This document shows positions 44,160-52,070 of a stretch of 64,000 bases of DNA, in pieces. The DNA is from DATJGR01 sp041739525 (GTDB taxonomy: Bacteria; Pseudomonadota; Gammaproteobacteria; Pseudomonadales; Azotimanducaceae). The notes beneath the pieces were generated by a model. The model saw only the letters and a program-made list of their open reading frames with translations. It was not told the DNA's origin and did not search any database. The translations under genes were made by a program, and so were the position numbers. The DNA is taken from positions 1 to 64,000 of the forward strand of contig JBGSNQ010000023.1 in assembly GCA_041739525.1 (NCBI GenBank), given 5' to 3'. The number at the start of each line of letters is the position of its first letter. Positions within the stretch are counted from its first letter, which is position 1.

Positions 44160-44681
44160 ATGATCGAGTTTGTGCTGAATGGCGAGAGCGTGCGCGTTGA
44201 CGTCGAAGACGACACGCCGCTGCTGTGGTTACTGCGTGAAAACCTGAAACTCATCGGCACCAAGTTCGGTTGCGGCATGGGGCTGTGCGGCGCGTGTACG
44301 GTGCACGTCGGCGGTGTCGCGGTGCGCTCGTGTCAGACGCCGGCCGGCAGCGTGCAGGGGCAGGCGATCACCACCATCGAGGGCATCGGCGCGAAGGGGC
44401 TCACGCCCGTGCAGCAGGCGTGGGTCGAAGGCAACGTGCCACAGTGCGGCTACTGCCAGAGCGGTCAGATCATGTCGGCTTCCGCGTTGCTCGCGCATAC
44501 GCCACATCCGACGGATGAGGAGATCACCGCGGCGATGGACGGCAATCTGTGCCGCTGCGGCTGTTACAACCGCATTCGCGCGGCAATTCACCGTGCCGCC
44601 GAACTGAACGATGCGCAGACATCGAAAGTGGCGGTGCGCATGTTCGATCCGAATGCACTGCTGGCCGGGAGCGTGTCATGA
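44160..44681 (+). CDS. (2Fe-2S)-binding small subunit of a molybdenum hydroxylase (IorA-like)
   Basis: A 173-residue subunit with two [2Fe-2S] clusters. The plant-type cluster uses C38, C43, C46 and C58 (G-C-G-M-G-L-C-G-A-C). The helical-domain cluster uses C96, C99, C131 and C133 (C-G-Y-C-Q-S-G-Q; C-R-C-G-C-Y). It matches the small subunit of xanthine dehydrogenase/isoquinoline 1-oxidoreductase enzymes and carries electrons from the molybdenum subunit. Its stop overlaps the next start (ATGA). A gap of 55 bases separates it from xfp on the same strand. Confidence 0.95.
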   Translation: MIEFVLNGESVRVDVEDDTPLLWLLRENLKLIGTKFGCGMGLCGACTVHVGGVAVRSCQTPAGSVQGQAITTIEGIGAKGLTPVQQAWVEGNVPQCGYCQSGQIMSASALLAHTPHPTDEEITAAMDGNLCRCGCYNRIRAAIHRAAELNDAQTSKVAVRMFDPNALLAGSVS

Positions 44682-46864
44682 GCGGAATCAACATCAATCG
44701 GCGCGCGTTTCTGACCGGCACGGCGGTGGTCGCGGGTGGTCTCGTACTGGGCATCGCTCCCGCGCAGCGCGCCGGCGCAATGCCGAATGCGCGCGCCGGA
44801 TCGTTTCAGTCGAATGCCTGGCTGCAGATCACGCCGGCCGACGAAGTGATCTTTCAACTCGACAAGACCGAAATGGGGCAGGGGGTAATGACTGCGCTGC
44901 CGACGATTCTTGCCGAGGAACTGGAGATCGATCCGCGCCGGATCGTCGTCGAGCTGGCGCCGGTCAACAAAACGTTTCAGGACCCGATTCAGATCACCGG
45001 TGGCTCTTCGTCGGTGAGTTCGCGATGGGACGTCTTGCGCACCACGGGCGCGCAGGCGCGTGAGATGCTGGTCGCGGCTGCAGCGGCTCGTTGGGCCGTA
45101 ACACCGGCACAATGCAAAGCCGACAATGGTCGCGTGCTGCGCGTCGGAACGGACGAGTCGTTCAGCTACGGTGAACTCGCCAACGACGCAGCGAAGCTGC
45201 CGGTACCGAAGCATCCGGTACTGAAGGCGCCGGCCGATTTCAAGTACGTCGGCCAACCGTTGCGTCGCTTCGACGGCGCCGAGAAGAGCAACGGAACTGC
45301 GGTGTTCGGTATCGATGTCGACGTACCCGACGCAGTGGTCGCGATCCTGATCCGCAATCCGCACTTCGGCGGATCGTTGCAGTCGTTCGATGCGACCGCC
45401 GCGCGCAGCGCGCCCGGCGTCATCGACATCTTCGACCTGAACGGTGCAATCGCCGTCGTGGCGGACACGTACTGGCATGCGACGAAAGCCGCCCGCACCG
45501 TCAACGTGACATGGGACAAAGGTCCGCTCGGCTCGCTCGACAGCGATGGCATTCGCGCCGCATGGGTGGACATGGCGAAGCAGGACGGTCGGACCGTGCG
45601 CGGCGACGGCAATGTCGACGCCGCGCTGAAGTCCGCGGCGTCGGTGCACGAAGCCGTGTATGAGGTTCCGTATCTCGCGCATGCCACCATGGAACCACAG
45701 AACACGACGGCGTCGTTCCGTGACGGGGCGTGCGAGATCTGGTCGCCGAACCAGGGTCCCGATGTTTCGCAGGCGCTCGCGGCAGATGCGCTCGGCATCT
45801 CGCGCGACAAAGTTACTGTGCACACCACGTTGATGGGTGGCGGCTTCGGCCGTCGCGGCATTCCGGATTTCGTCGCGGAAGCCGCGCTGGTGTCGCGGCA
45901 GGTGAAGCGACCGGTGAAGCTCGTTTGGTCACGCGAAGACGATATGCGGCACGATTTCTATCGGCCAGCGACATACAACGTAATGAAGGCCGCGCTGAAC
46001 GATCAGGGGCAGACGCAGAGCTGGTCGCACAAAATCGTTGCGCCAAGCATGTTCCGATCGCTGTTGCCGATACTTGGCAAAGTGGCGCCGGAATGGATGC
46101 CGCACTGGATGACGAACTCGCTCTCGGCAGTGGCCGGCAGCATCGTGAAAACGCGCGATCCGTCGTCGCACGAAGGCGCGGTGGAGCAACCGTACGCCAT
46201 ACCGAACGTCGACGTCGCGCACGTGTTCTACGACCCCGGCGTGCCGCTCGGTTTCTGGCGCAGCGTCGGTCACTCGCAGAACGCGTTCGTCGTAGAGAGC
46301 TTCATCGACGAGCTGGCGCACAAGGCTGGAGAAGACCCGTACAAGTTCCGCCGCCGATTGCTCGAAGGTAACGCGCGGCACCTCGCGGTGCTCGATCTCG
46401 CCGCCGAGAAAGCGAACTGGGGCAAGACCACGGCCGGTACGTATCAGGGCATCGCGGTACACGAATCGTTCGGCAGCGTAGTGGCCGAAGTGGCGGAAGT
46501 GCGCGTTGTCGACGGAAACATCAAGGTCGAGCGCGTCGTGTGTGCGGCAGACTGCGGACTGGTCGTGAATCCCGACCAGGTACAGGCGCAGGTAGAGAGC
46601 GCGGTAATCTTCGGCCTGACGGCTGCACTAAGGGGCAAGATCACGATCAAAGACGGCGCCGTCGAGCAGTCGAACTTCCACGACTATCCGCTGTTGCGAA
46701 TGAACGAGATTCCGGTGGTCGAAGTGCACGTGGTGCCCAGCACGAGCAGCCCCACCGGCATCGGTGAGCCGGGTACGCCGCCGATTGCACCGGCAGTTGC
46801 GAATGCCGTCTTTGCGGCCACCGGATCGAGGCTGCGCAGCTTGCCGCTCACGCTCGAGGCGTGA
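44678..46864 (+). CDS. Molybdopterin-binding large subunit of an aldehyde oxidase/isoquinoline oxidoreductase-type enzyme (IorB-like)
   Basis: A 728-residue catalytic subunit. It starts with a twin-arginine signal (I-N-R-R-A-F-L-T-G), so the complex is probably exported folded to the periplasm. Molybdopterin-cytosine dinucleotide stretches include G-G-S-S-S-V-S-S-R, and the catalytic glutamate is likely Glu697 in G-I-G-E-P-G-T-P-P. The order matches IorB, which hydroxylates N-heteroaromatics or oxidises aldehydes. No cytochrome c subunit or FAD subunit follows. It begins in the stop codon of the small subunit and ends in the start codon of the flavin hydroxylase gene. Confidence 0.93.
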   Translation: MSGININRRAFLTGTAVVAGGLVLGIAPAQRAGAMPNARAGSFQSNAWLQITPADEVIFQLDKTEMGQGVMTALPTILAEELEIDPRRIVVELAPVNKTFQDPIQITGGSSSVSSRWDVLRTTGAQAREMLVAAAAARWAVTPAQCKADNGRVLRVGTDESFSYGELANDAAKLPVPKHPVLKAPADFKYVGQPLRRFDGAEKSNGTAVFGIDVDVPDAVVAILIRNPHFGGSLQSFDATAARSAPGVIDIFDLNGAIAVVADTYWHATKAARTVNVTWDKGPLGSLDSDGIRAAWVDMAKQDGRTVRGDGNVDAALKSAASVHEAVYEVPYLAHATMEPQNTTASFRDGACEIWSPNQGPDVSQALAADALGISRDKVTVHTTLMGGGFGRRGIPDFVAEAALVSRQVKRPVKLVWSREDDMRHDFYRPATYNVMKAALNDQGQTQSWSHKIVAPSMFRSLLPILGKVAPEWMPHWMTNSLSAVAGSIVKTRDPSSHEGAVEQPYAIPNVDVAHVFYDPGVPLGFWRSVGHSQNAFVVESFIDELAHKAGEDPYKFRRRLLEGNARHLAVLDLAAEKANWGKTTAGTYQGIAVHESFGSVVAEVAEVRVVDGNIKVERVVCAADCGLVVNPDQVQAQVESAVIFGLTAALRGKITIKDGAVEQSNFHDYPLLRMNEIPVVEVHVVPSTSSPTGIGEPGTPPIAPAVANAVFAATGSRLRSLPLTLEA

Positions 46865-48102
46865 CGGCGGGTCATCCGAAGATGACGGTCGGTGCCCGCG
46901 ATCGACCGGTACTGGTCGCGGGCGGCGGTATCGGCGGATTGGCGACCGCGCTCGCATTCGGACAACGCGGTTGCGACGTGCATCTGTTCGAGCAGGCCGG
47001 TCACTTCGGCGAAATCGGCGCCGGCATCCAGTTGAGCCCCAATTGCCTCCGCGTGCTGTTTGCCCTCGGCCTCGAAGCACGCTTGCGAAGCGTTGCATTC
47101 GTGCCGCTCGGCACCGAAATGCGCGACTGGAAGAACGGCAACGTGATTTCGGCAAATGCGCTCGGTGCTGCGGCGGTAGAAAGGTACGGCTACCCCTACT
47201 TCCACGTGCATCGCGCCGATCTGATGGAGGTACTCGTCGGTCGAGCTCGCGAACTACCGAACGTGCACCTGCATCCGAACGCGCGTTGCGATTCGTTCCA
47301 ACAGACGCGCGATGGCGTAGAGGTGAAGATCGGCAGGGAATGGATCGCCGGTGCGTTGCTGATCGGCGCCGATGGCATTCATTCGTCCATTCGTTCGCAA
47401 CTGTTCGGTGCGGAGTCGCCTCGATTCACCGGCAACGTTGCGTGGCGCGGAATGGTTCCGGCGGAACGCCTGCCGAAAGACCTCGTGCGGCCGGTTGCCA
47501 CCGTCTGGATGGGGCCGGGTAAGCACTTCGTGCACTACTACGTCCGTTCCGGTCGGCTGGTGAACTGCGTATGTGTCGTCGAGCGGCGCGGATGGGAAGT
47601 CGAGTCGTGGACCGAACGCGGCGAACTTTCGGAACTGAAGCGCGACTTCACCGGATGGCACGAGACGGTACAGGAGTTGATCGCCAACATGGACGACGAG
47701 GCCTGCTATCGGTGGGCCTTGTTCGATCGCAATCCGATGCGAAGTTGGGGAGAGGGGCGCGTGACGCTGTTAGGCGACGCCTGCCACCCAACGCTCCCGT
47801 TCATGGCGCAGGGTGCGGCGATGGCCATCGAAGACGCTGCCGTGCTCGTGGAATGCGTGTTCGACTCCGACGACACGGCTGAGGCGCTGATGCGATACGC
47901 ATCGTTGCGCAGATCGCGGACGTCGCGAATACAGCTCGGTTCCCGCAGCAACGCCAGGCTGTTTCACCTACGGCCGCCGTATGCGTGGGTGCGCAATCGC
48001 GCGTTGAGCCGGGCGCACGGAAATCCGATGGACTGGGTGTTCCGCTACGACGCGCTCAGCGCCGTGCGCAAGGAAGAGGGCGCCGTGCGCAAGGAAGAGT
48101 AA
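46861..48102 (+). CDS. FAD-dependent aromatic-ring monooxygenase (salicylate/3-hydroxybenzoate hydroxylase-like)
   Basis: A 413-residue class A flavoprotein monooxygenase. Motifs: G-G-G-I-G-G-L-A-T-A near residues 21-30 (dinucleotide fold), 'L-I-G-A-D-G-I-H-S-S-I-R' (DG motif), and 'L-G-D-A-C-H-P-T-L-P-F-M-A-Q-G-A' (GD motif). It resembles 3-hydroxybenzoate 6-hydroxylase and salicylate hydroxylase. GTG start overlapping the previous stop (GTGA). The last codons are a 21-base tandem duplication. Coupled translation with a Mo-hydroxylase suggests that one aromatic or heteroaromatic compound is oxidised by both. Confidence 0.92.
   Translation: MTAGHPKMTVGARDRPVLVAGGGIGGLATALAFGQRGCDVHLFEQAGHFGEIGAGIQLSPNCLRVLFALGLEARLRSVAFVPLGTEMRDWKNGNVISANALGAAAVERYGYPYFHVHRADLMEVLVGRARELPNVHLHPNARCDSFQQTRDGVEVKIGREWIAGALLIGADGIHSSIRSQLFGAESPRFTGNVAWRGMVPAERLPKDLVRPVATVWMGPGKHFVHYYVRSGRLVNCVCVVERRGWEVESWTERGELSELKRDFTGWHETVQELIANMDDEACYRWALFDRNPMRSWGEGRVTLLGDACHPTLPFMAQGAAMAIEDAAVLVECVFDSDDTAEALMRYASLRRSRTSRIQLGSRSNARLFHLRPPYAWVRNRALSRAHGNPMDWVFRYDALSAVRKEEGAVRKEE
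48061..48099. repeat. 21-base tandem duplication at the 3' end of the flavin hydroxylase gene
   Basis: GCCGTGCGCAAGGAAGAG occurs at 48061-48078 and again at 48082-48099, separated by GGC. It encodes A-V-R-K-E-E-G-A-V-R-K-E-E before the stop. It is a recent in-frame duplication by slippage or unequal recombination. Confidence 0.9.
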
Positions 48103-48116
48103 GAGAGGCGCCGAGG

Positions 48117-48142
48117 CCGTCGAGGCGTACACGCCTCGACGG
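48117..48142. terminator. Perfect hairpin between convergent genes
   Basis: CCGTCGAGGCGT (48117-48128) and ACGCCTCGACGG (48131-48142) are a perfect 12-bp inverted repeat with a 2-base centre, placed between the flavin hydroxylase stop and the SYLF gene stop. It has no T-run on either side. It could act as a bidirectional transcription stop or an mRNA 3' stabiliser. Confidence 0.6.
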
Positions 48143-48154
48143 ACTCGAGTCGAA

Positions 48155-48730
48155 TTACAGCGGCTTGTACGAGTACTTCTGTCCGCCCAGCGTTGCGGCG
48201 TACATCAGGCCGCCTTTTGCGACGGTGAAGACCGCATAGCCCTTGTGGTATGCGCCGGCAGTGTCGGCATTGTTCTTGCCGCCGCTTGCCGAGGCGGTGT
48301 TGCCTTCCGTGGACGTGCTGGCCGATGCAGCCGCGGTGATTGCCACTGCGCTCGCTTCGGCGCCGAACTCGAAGTTGCCGCTGGTGAATTCGTCGAACGC
48401 GCGCTTGTCTTCGAAGAAGATGATCTGGCTGAACACCTGACCACCCAGTTGCAGGCCGACGCTGACTTGCGTCATGGAGCTCTTGCCGACTTCCTTGCCG
48501 CCAACAAAGACCTTGCCGTCGCCATGCGCTGCGCCGATGCCGATACCGCCTTTGCCGATCGACGGGAATACGGCGTAGCCGTAGGCCTTGTTGAAGAACT
48601 TGCCGCTTTCACCTGCGCCCTTGAAGACGGCAATGGCATCGGCGGTTTCGTTCTTCGAATCGGCCCAGGTCGCGGCGAACGGAAGCAGCAACAGGGTGAA
48701 CAGGGCGAAGGGGCGAATGAACAGTTTCAT
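48155..48730 (-). CDS. SYLF-domain lipid-binding protein (YSC84-like), exported
   Basis: A 191-residue protein with signal peptide (F-I-R-P-F-A-L-F-T-L-L-L-L-P-F-A-A-T-W-A). The SYLF core is 'A-Y-G-Y-A-V-F-P-S-I-G-K-G-G-I-G-I-G-A-A-H-G' and 'G-Q-V-F-S-Q-I-I-F-F-E-D-K-R-A-F-D-E-F-T-S-G-N-F-E-F-G-A'. A 30-residue Ala/Ser/Thr-rich insert follows, then the terminal 'G-Y-A-V-F-T-V-A-K-G-G-L-M-Y-A-A-T-L-G-G-Q-K'. Family members bind phosphoinositides or other lipids; the bacterial role is unclear. GAGAGGA precedes the ATG at 48730. Confidence 0.9.
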   Translation of the reverse strand: MKLFIRPFALFTLLLLPFAATWADSKNETADAIAVFKGAGESGKFFNKAYGYAVFPSIGKGGIGIGAAHGDGKVFVGGKEVGKSSMTQVSVGLQLGGQVFSQIIFFEDKRAFDEFTSGNFEFGAEASAVAITAAASASTSTEGNTASASGGKNNADTAGAYHKGYAVFTVAKGGLMYAATLGGQKYSYKPL

Positions 48731-48886
48731 GGATGGTGTCCTCTCAATAGTCGTTTTTATTGCGTGCAGCGGGCCGCCAGCATACGTCAAACGGCGCACG
48801 CGACCAACGCGGGGTACTACTTAGGCTGGCGCAATCGCGCCGTGTGCATCTAATATCTGCCGCCCTCAAACGGATGGAATAACAAG

Positions 48887-49414
48887 ATGACCCGATTGAA
48901 CCTTGGAAGAGCCTTCTGCGCTGCCGCCGCACTGGTGGCCCTGACGTCGTTCGCCGCAACACCGGCCACGCCGGATGCAACTGCGGAAGAACCGAGCGTC
49001 GATCAGCAGATTCAGATGATCCGTACACTGACCGAAGCGCAGCGCCAGGCGACGGTAGCTGCAAACGTCCAATTGACCGACGCAGAGGCCGCGAAGTTCT
49101 GGCCGCTGTATCGCGAATACCGGTTCGACGTTTCGAAGATCAACGACAAGCTGCTGGCGCTGATCAAAGACTACAGCGAACACTACGAAGCGATGACCGA
49201 CGACAAGGCGAAGGCGTACACGAGCGGCTACATCGACGTGCAAAAGGCGCAAGTCGATCTGAAGTCGAAGTACGTGGGCAAATTCGACAAGGTGCTGTCG
49301 CCGATCAAGACGGCGCGCGTGCTGCAGATCGAGACGAAACTCGACGCGCTGCGCGATGCGGGCCTCGCGAAGACGGTGCCGTTGGTGTCGCCGCCGTCGC
49401 CGCCCGCACAGTAA
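48887..49414 (+). CDS. Exported helical protein, unrecognised
   Basis: A 175-residue protein with a signal peptide (A-F-C-A-A-A-A-L-V-A-L-T-S-F-A-A). The mature part is all-helical and charged: 'A-K-F-W-P-L-Y-R-E-Y-R-F-D-V-S-K-I-N-D-K' followed by further amphipathic helices and a Pro-rich tail. It is reminiscent of Spy/CpxP-type periplasmic helical proteins with an 'F-W-P-x-Y' core, but not clearly one of them. No enzymatic motif is seen. Likely periplasmic. Confidence 0.75.
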   Translation: MTRLNLGRAFCAAAALVALTSFAATPATPDATAEEPSVDQQIQMIRTLTEAQRQATVAANVQLTDAEAAKFWPLYREYRFDVSKINDKLLALIKDYSEHYEAMTDDKAKAYTSGYIDVQKAQVDLKSKYVGKFDKVLSPIKTARVLQIETKLDALRDAGLAKTVPLVSPPSPPAQ

Positions 49415-49423
49415 CGACGGAAC

Positions 49424-49467
49424 GGCTGGAACTACACGGTTACGAACTACGCGGTTGCGAACTGAGC
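49424..49467. repeat. Three degenerate 15-base tandem copies
   Basis: Units at 49424-49437, 49438-49452 and 49453-49467 share GGTT.CGAACT.C or close variants (GGTTACGAACTACGC; GGTTGCGAACTGAGC). They fill most of the gap between the convergent helical-protein and glutaminase genes. Confidence 0.65.
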
Positions 49468-49487
49468 GGCTACCTGGGCGTAGCCGC
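49466..49487. terminator. Hairpin at the convergent glutaminase end
   Basis: GCGGCTAC (49466-49473) and GTAGCCGC (49480-49487) form a perfect 8-bp stem with a 6-nt loop, overlapping the glutaminase stop codon. It lies in the convergent junction and could end transcription from either side; no T-run is present. Confidence 0.4.
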
Positions 49488-50492
49488 GTAGGGATTGCCG
49501 TTCAGCGCGTTTGATATGTCGGCGATCGCCTTCTGCGCGCGGATGCTGTTGCCGGCGGCGTCGAGGGGTGGGGAGATCACCGCGATGCCGAACTTGCCCG
49601 GCGATACGGCGATGATGCCGCCGCCGACGCCGCTCTTCGCGGGCAGGCCGGTTGTGTACAACCACTTTCCCGAATCGTCATAGAGACCCGCAGTGGCCAT
49701 AACGGCGAGAACTTCGGGCACGTTTTCGGCGCGCATGATCTGGCGTTTCGTAAGCGGGTTGCGCCCTGCATCGGCAAGTGTCGCCGCCATCACGGCGAGA
49801 TCTTTCGCATTCACGCCCACCGCGCATTGTTTCGTGTAGAGGTCGGTGGCCTGCTCCGGATTCGACTTGATGTGGCCATACGCGAACATCAACGCAGCGA
49901 TCGCCTGGTTGCGCTGATTGGTCGCGGCTTCCGATTCGAACACGTCGTTAAGGATGGATAGCGGACGACCTGCGAAGTCGCTGTAGTAGTTCAGGATGGA
50001 ATTCCAGATTTCGTCGTAGCTCGCGCCTTTCACCATGCTGGTCGTAGTGATCGCGCCCGCGTTGACGAGCGGGTTCATCTCCGCACCTTTGTACTGTTCG
50101 ATGGCGACGATCGAGTTGAATGCCTGCCCGGTTGCGTCGACGCCGATGTTGTCGACCAGCGATTGTGGTCCCATCTCTTCGATGACCTTCGCCATGGTGA
50201 ACACTTTGGAGATCGACTGGATCGACACTTCCGAAGTGATGTCGCCCGCCGAATAGACCTTGCCGTCGGTCGTCACCAGCACGATGCCGTAGATGTTCGG
50301 ATCCACTTTTGCGAGCGCCGGAATGTAGTCGGCGTTCTTGCCTTCGTTCAGGTGCGCGTAGTTCGCATACGCTGTGTTCAGCGCCGCCTCGACGGCCTTC
50401 TTCGCGAGCGGATCGGCCGCTTCAACGCCGGATGCGGCAGGCAACAGCAGCGCCGCGAATGCAATCATTCGTAACAGCACGGTCGAACGCAT
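49470..50492 (-). CDS. glsA: Glutaminase A, exported form
   Basis: A 340-residue serine-dependent beta-lactamase-fold glutaminase. The nucleophile motif is S-I-S-K in 'V-S-I-Q-S-I-S-K-V-F'. Further matches are 'M-N-P-L-V-N-A-G-A-I' and 'S-G-V-G-G-G-I-I-A-V-S-P'. A signal peptide (M-I-A-F-A-A-L-L-L-P-A-A-S-G-V-E-A) is present, unusual for GlsA and suggesting periplasmic glutamine hydrolysis. It follows the PhyH gene by one base on the same strand. Confidence 0.95.
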   Translation of the reverse strand: MRSTVLLRMIAFAALLLPAASGVEAADPLAKKAVEAALNTAYANYAHLNEGKNADYIPALAKVDPNIYGIVLVTTDGKVYSAGDITSEVSIQSISKVFTMAKVIEEMGPQSLVDNIGVDATGQAFNSIVAIEQYKGAEMNPLVNAGAITTTSMVKGASYDEIWNSILNYYSDFAGRPLSILNDVFESEAATNQRNQAIAALMFAYGHIKSNPEQATDLYTKQCAVGVNAKDLAVMAATLADAGRNPLTKRQIMRAENVPEVLAVMATAGLYDDSGKWLYTTGLPAKSGVGGGIIAVSPGKFGIAVISPPLDAAGNSIRAQKAIADISNALNGNPYAATPR

Positions 50493-50493
50493 C

Positions 50494-51318
50494 CTATGCG
50501 AGCAGATCTTGATTCGTGTCGGCGAAGCCGAGCGACGGTTCGACGATCTGATAACCGACGATGCGCCGTAATTCCGGCGTCAGCAAGCGGGCGACTTCGG
50601 GCGGCACGTTCAAGTACTGGTTTTCTTCCTGACGCAGCCAGCCGAGCGAGTAAGACGAAAACGTGCCGAAGCGCCACTCGTTCGTGTCGTTGGGGCCGGC
50701 GCCATGCAGCGTTCCGCCCATCCACAGCAGCAACGAACCCGCTGGCATTTCACCCGCGGTGATTTCGTCCGCCGCCGGCACGCGTCCCTTCGGCCAGCGA
50801 TGGCTGCCTGGCACCAGCCGGGTGGCGCCGTTGGCGAACGTGAAGTCCGAAATCGCGAGCATCGACGCAATGACCATGTCGGGCCGCGGCACCTCGAAGA
50901 ACGGATAGCCGTCCTCCTCGCGATGCAGTACCTGACGTTTCGCACCGGGCCCCACGACGAACGCGGCGGTCGCCTGCAACTGATATCTGGAACAGTTCGG
51001 TTTCAGGATTGCATCGCACGCCGCGAGAATGATCGGGTGCACCACCTGTTCGCGAAACGTCGGCGACTTCGCGACGAGGCCGACCGCGCGTTTGGTGTTG
51101 CCGGCGAGAAACTCCTCGTCGAGCTGCAACGCGTCGTACATGGCCTGCGGCCTGTGCATCGCCTGGGGTCGCTCGACGTACGGCCGCAGTTCCGCCTCGA
51201 TCGCATCGCGTTTGGTGCGATCGAACACATCCGTTACGACTACCGCCCCCTCGCGTTCGAGGATTCCAACGATATCGTGGTGGGGCGTGTCGAAACGAAC
51301 CTGTTTAACGGAAGCCAT
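50494..51318 (-). CDS. Phytanoyl-CoA dioxygenase (PhyH) family protein
   Basis: A 274-residue Fe(II)/2-oxoglutarate dioxygenase. The facial triad is probably H-R-E in 'V-L-H-R-E-E-D-G-Y' (H-x-E instead of H-x-D) with the distal His in 'G-G-T-L-H-G-A-G-P-N', and an Arg downstream for 2-oxoglutarate. Substrate unknown. GAGGGAAA directly precedes the ATG. It lies 14 bases after the K+-channel gene and 1 base before glsA in a leftward run. Confidence 0.88.
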   Translation of the reverse strand: MASVKQVRFDTPHHDIVGILEREGAVVVTDVFDRTKRDAIEAELRPYVERPQAMHRPQAMYDALQLDEEFLAGNTKRAVGLVAKSPTFREQVVHPIILAACDAILKPNCSRYQLQATAAFVVGPGAKRQVLHREEDGYPFFEVPRPDMVIASMLAISDFTFANGATRLVPGSHRWPKGRVPAADEITAGEMPAGSLLLWMGGTLHGAGPNDTNEWRFGTFSSYSLGWLRQEENQYLNVPPEVARLLTPELRRIVGYQIVEPSLGFADTNQDLLA

Positions 51319-51332
51319 TTTCCCTCGGCGAG

Positions 51333-52070
51333 CTATGTGGACCCGTTGGATGAACCCGACTGATTCTGCATGCGCTGTGAGACGAATGCACTGACCAGCA
51401 CCGCCACGATCACAGCGACATAGAACTGACCGATGATGGCTTCGAGAATGGCGACGCTGCGGGTCAGATTCGAATCGGGAAGTATGTCGCCGTAACCGAG
51501 CGTTGCCAGTGTGACGAAGCTGAAGTAGATCATTTCCACCTGGAAGGTGGCGGAACTGGGCTGCACGCCATCAGGCAGGTGAAGGCTGCTCGGATCCACC
51601 ACGATCGCCAGCGTGTAAATTTGCGCAAAGAAGAGTCCGATCAGCTGATACGCGACGACCGAGGCGAGGATCCCATCAAGTGTGATGCGCCCCGCACGGA
51701 ACACCACGCTGAGGATGCTGCCGGCGCAGAGCAGATAGAGCAGCACATGAGACGTGATTGCGATGTACTTCATGCCGGCCGACAGCGGGTCGCTCAGATG
51801 AAACTCTTCGGCGACGCTGGCGGCAGCCCCGATTCCCCAAAGCAGCCAGCCTATCCAGCGCATTGCGCGCGCGTTCGGGCTGCTCGAATCCGCGACCAGA
51901 AGCGAATTCAGAACGAACAGTGAGGAGATGGACTTGACGATGAGGCCGTGGTGGATGAGCGGCACCACCAGAAGCAATAGCACGAAGAACACGGAGAGTT
52001 GTGCAAACTGCCACCTGGCGAGCTTCGAGCGCGCGTTCGTGAGTTCGGTGGTCAGATGCCGTGCCGTCAT
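51333..52070 (-). CDS. Potassium channel family protein
   Basis: A 245-residue integral membrane protein. Five hydrophobic stretches precede a pore loop 'F-V-T-L-A-T-L-G-Y-G-D-I-L-P' (selectivity filter T-L-G-Y-G-D, with Leu in place of the usual Val), followed by a last transmembrane helix. The C-terminus is short and has no RCK or cyclic-nucleotide domain. It starts inside the stop of the alpha/beta hydrolase gene (ATGA). The long open frame upstream of 52070 is a shadow of that gene. Confidence 0.9.
   Translation of the reverse strand: MTARHLTTELTNARSKLARWQFAQLSVFFVLLLLVVPLIHHGLIVKSISSLFVLNSLLVADSSSPNARAMRWIGWLLWGIGAAASVAEEFHLSDPLSAGMKYIAITSHVLLYLLCAGSILSVVFRAGRITLDGILASVVAYQLIGLFFAQIYTLAIVVDPSSLHLPDGVQPSSATFQVEMIYFSFVTLATLGYGDILPDSNLTRSVAILEAIIGQFYVAVIVAVLVSAFVSQRMQNQSGSSNGST

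Noticed and set aside
41846..44278. 810-residue open frame antisense to xfp
   Set aside because: It is the reverse frame of a strongly codon-biased gene with certain identity; its translation has no motif and is rich in Arg, His and Val as expected for a shadow.
48117..48142. Possible attachment site or recombination site from the perfect palindrome
   Set aside because: It lies in a convergent gene junction and is better explained as a transcription terminator or mRNA end structure; no integrase or tRNA is near.
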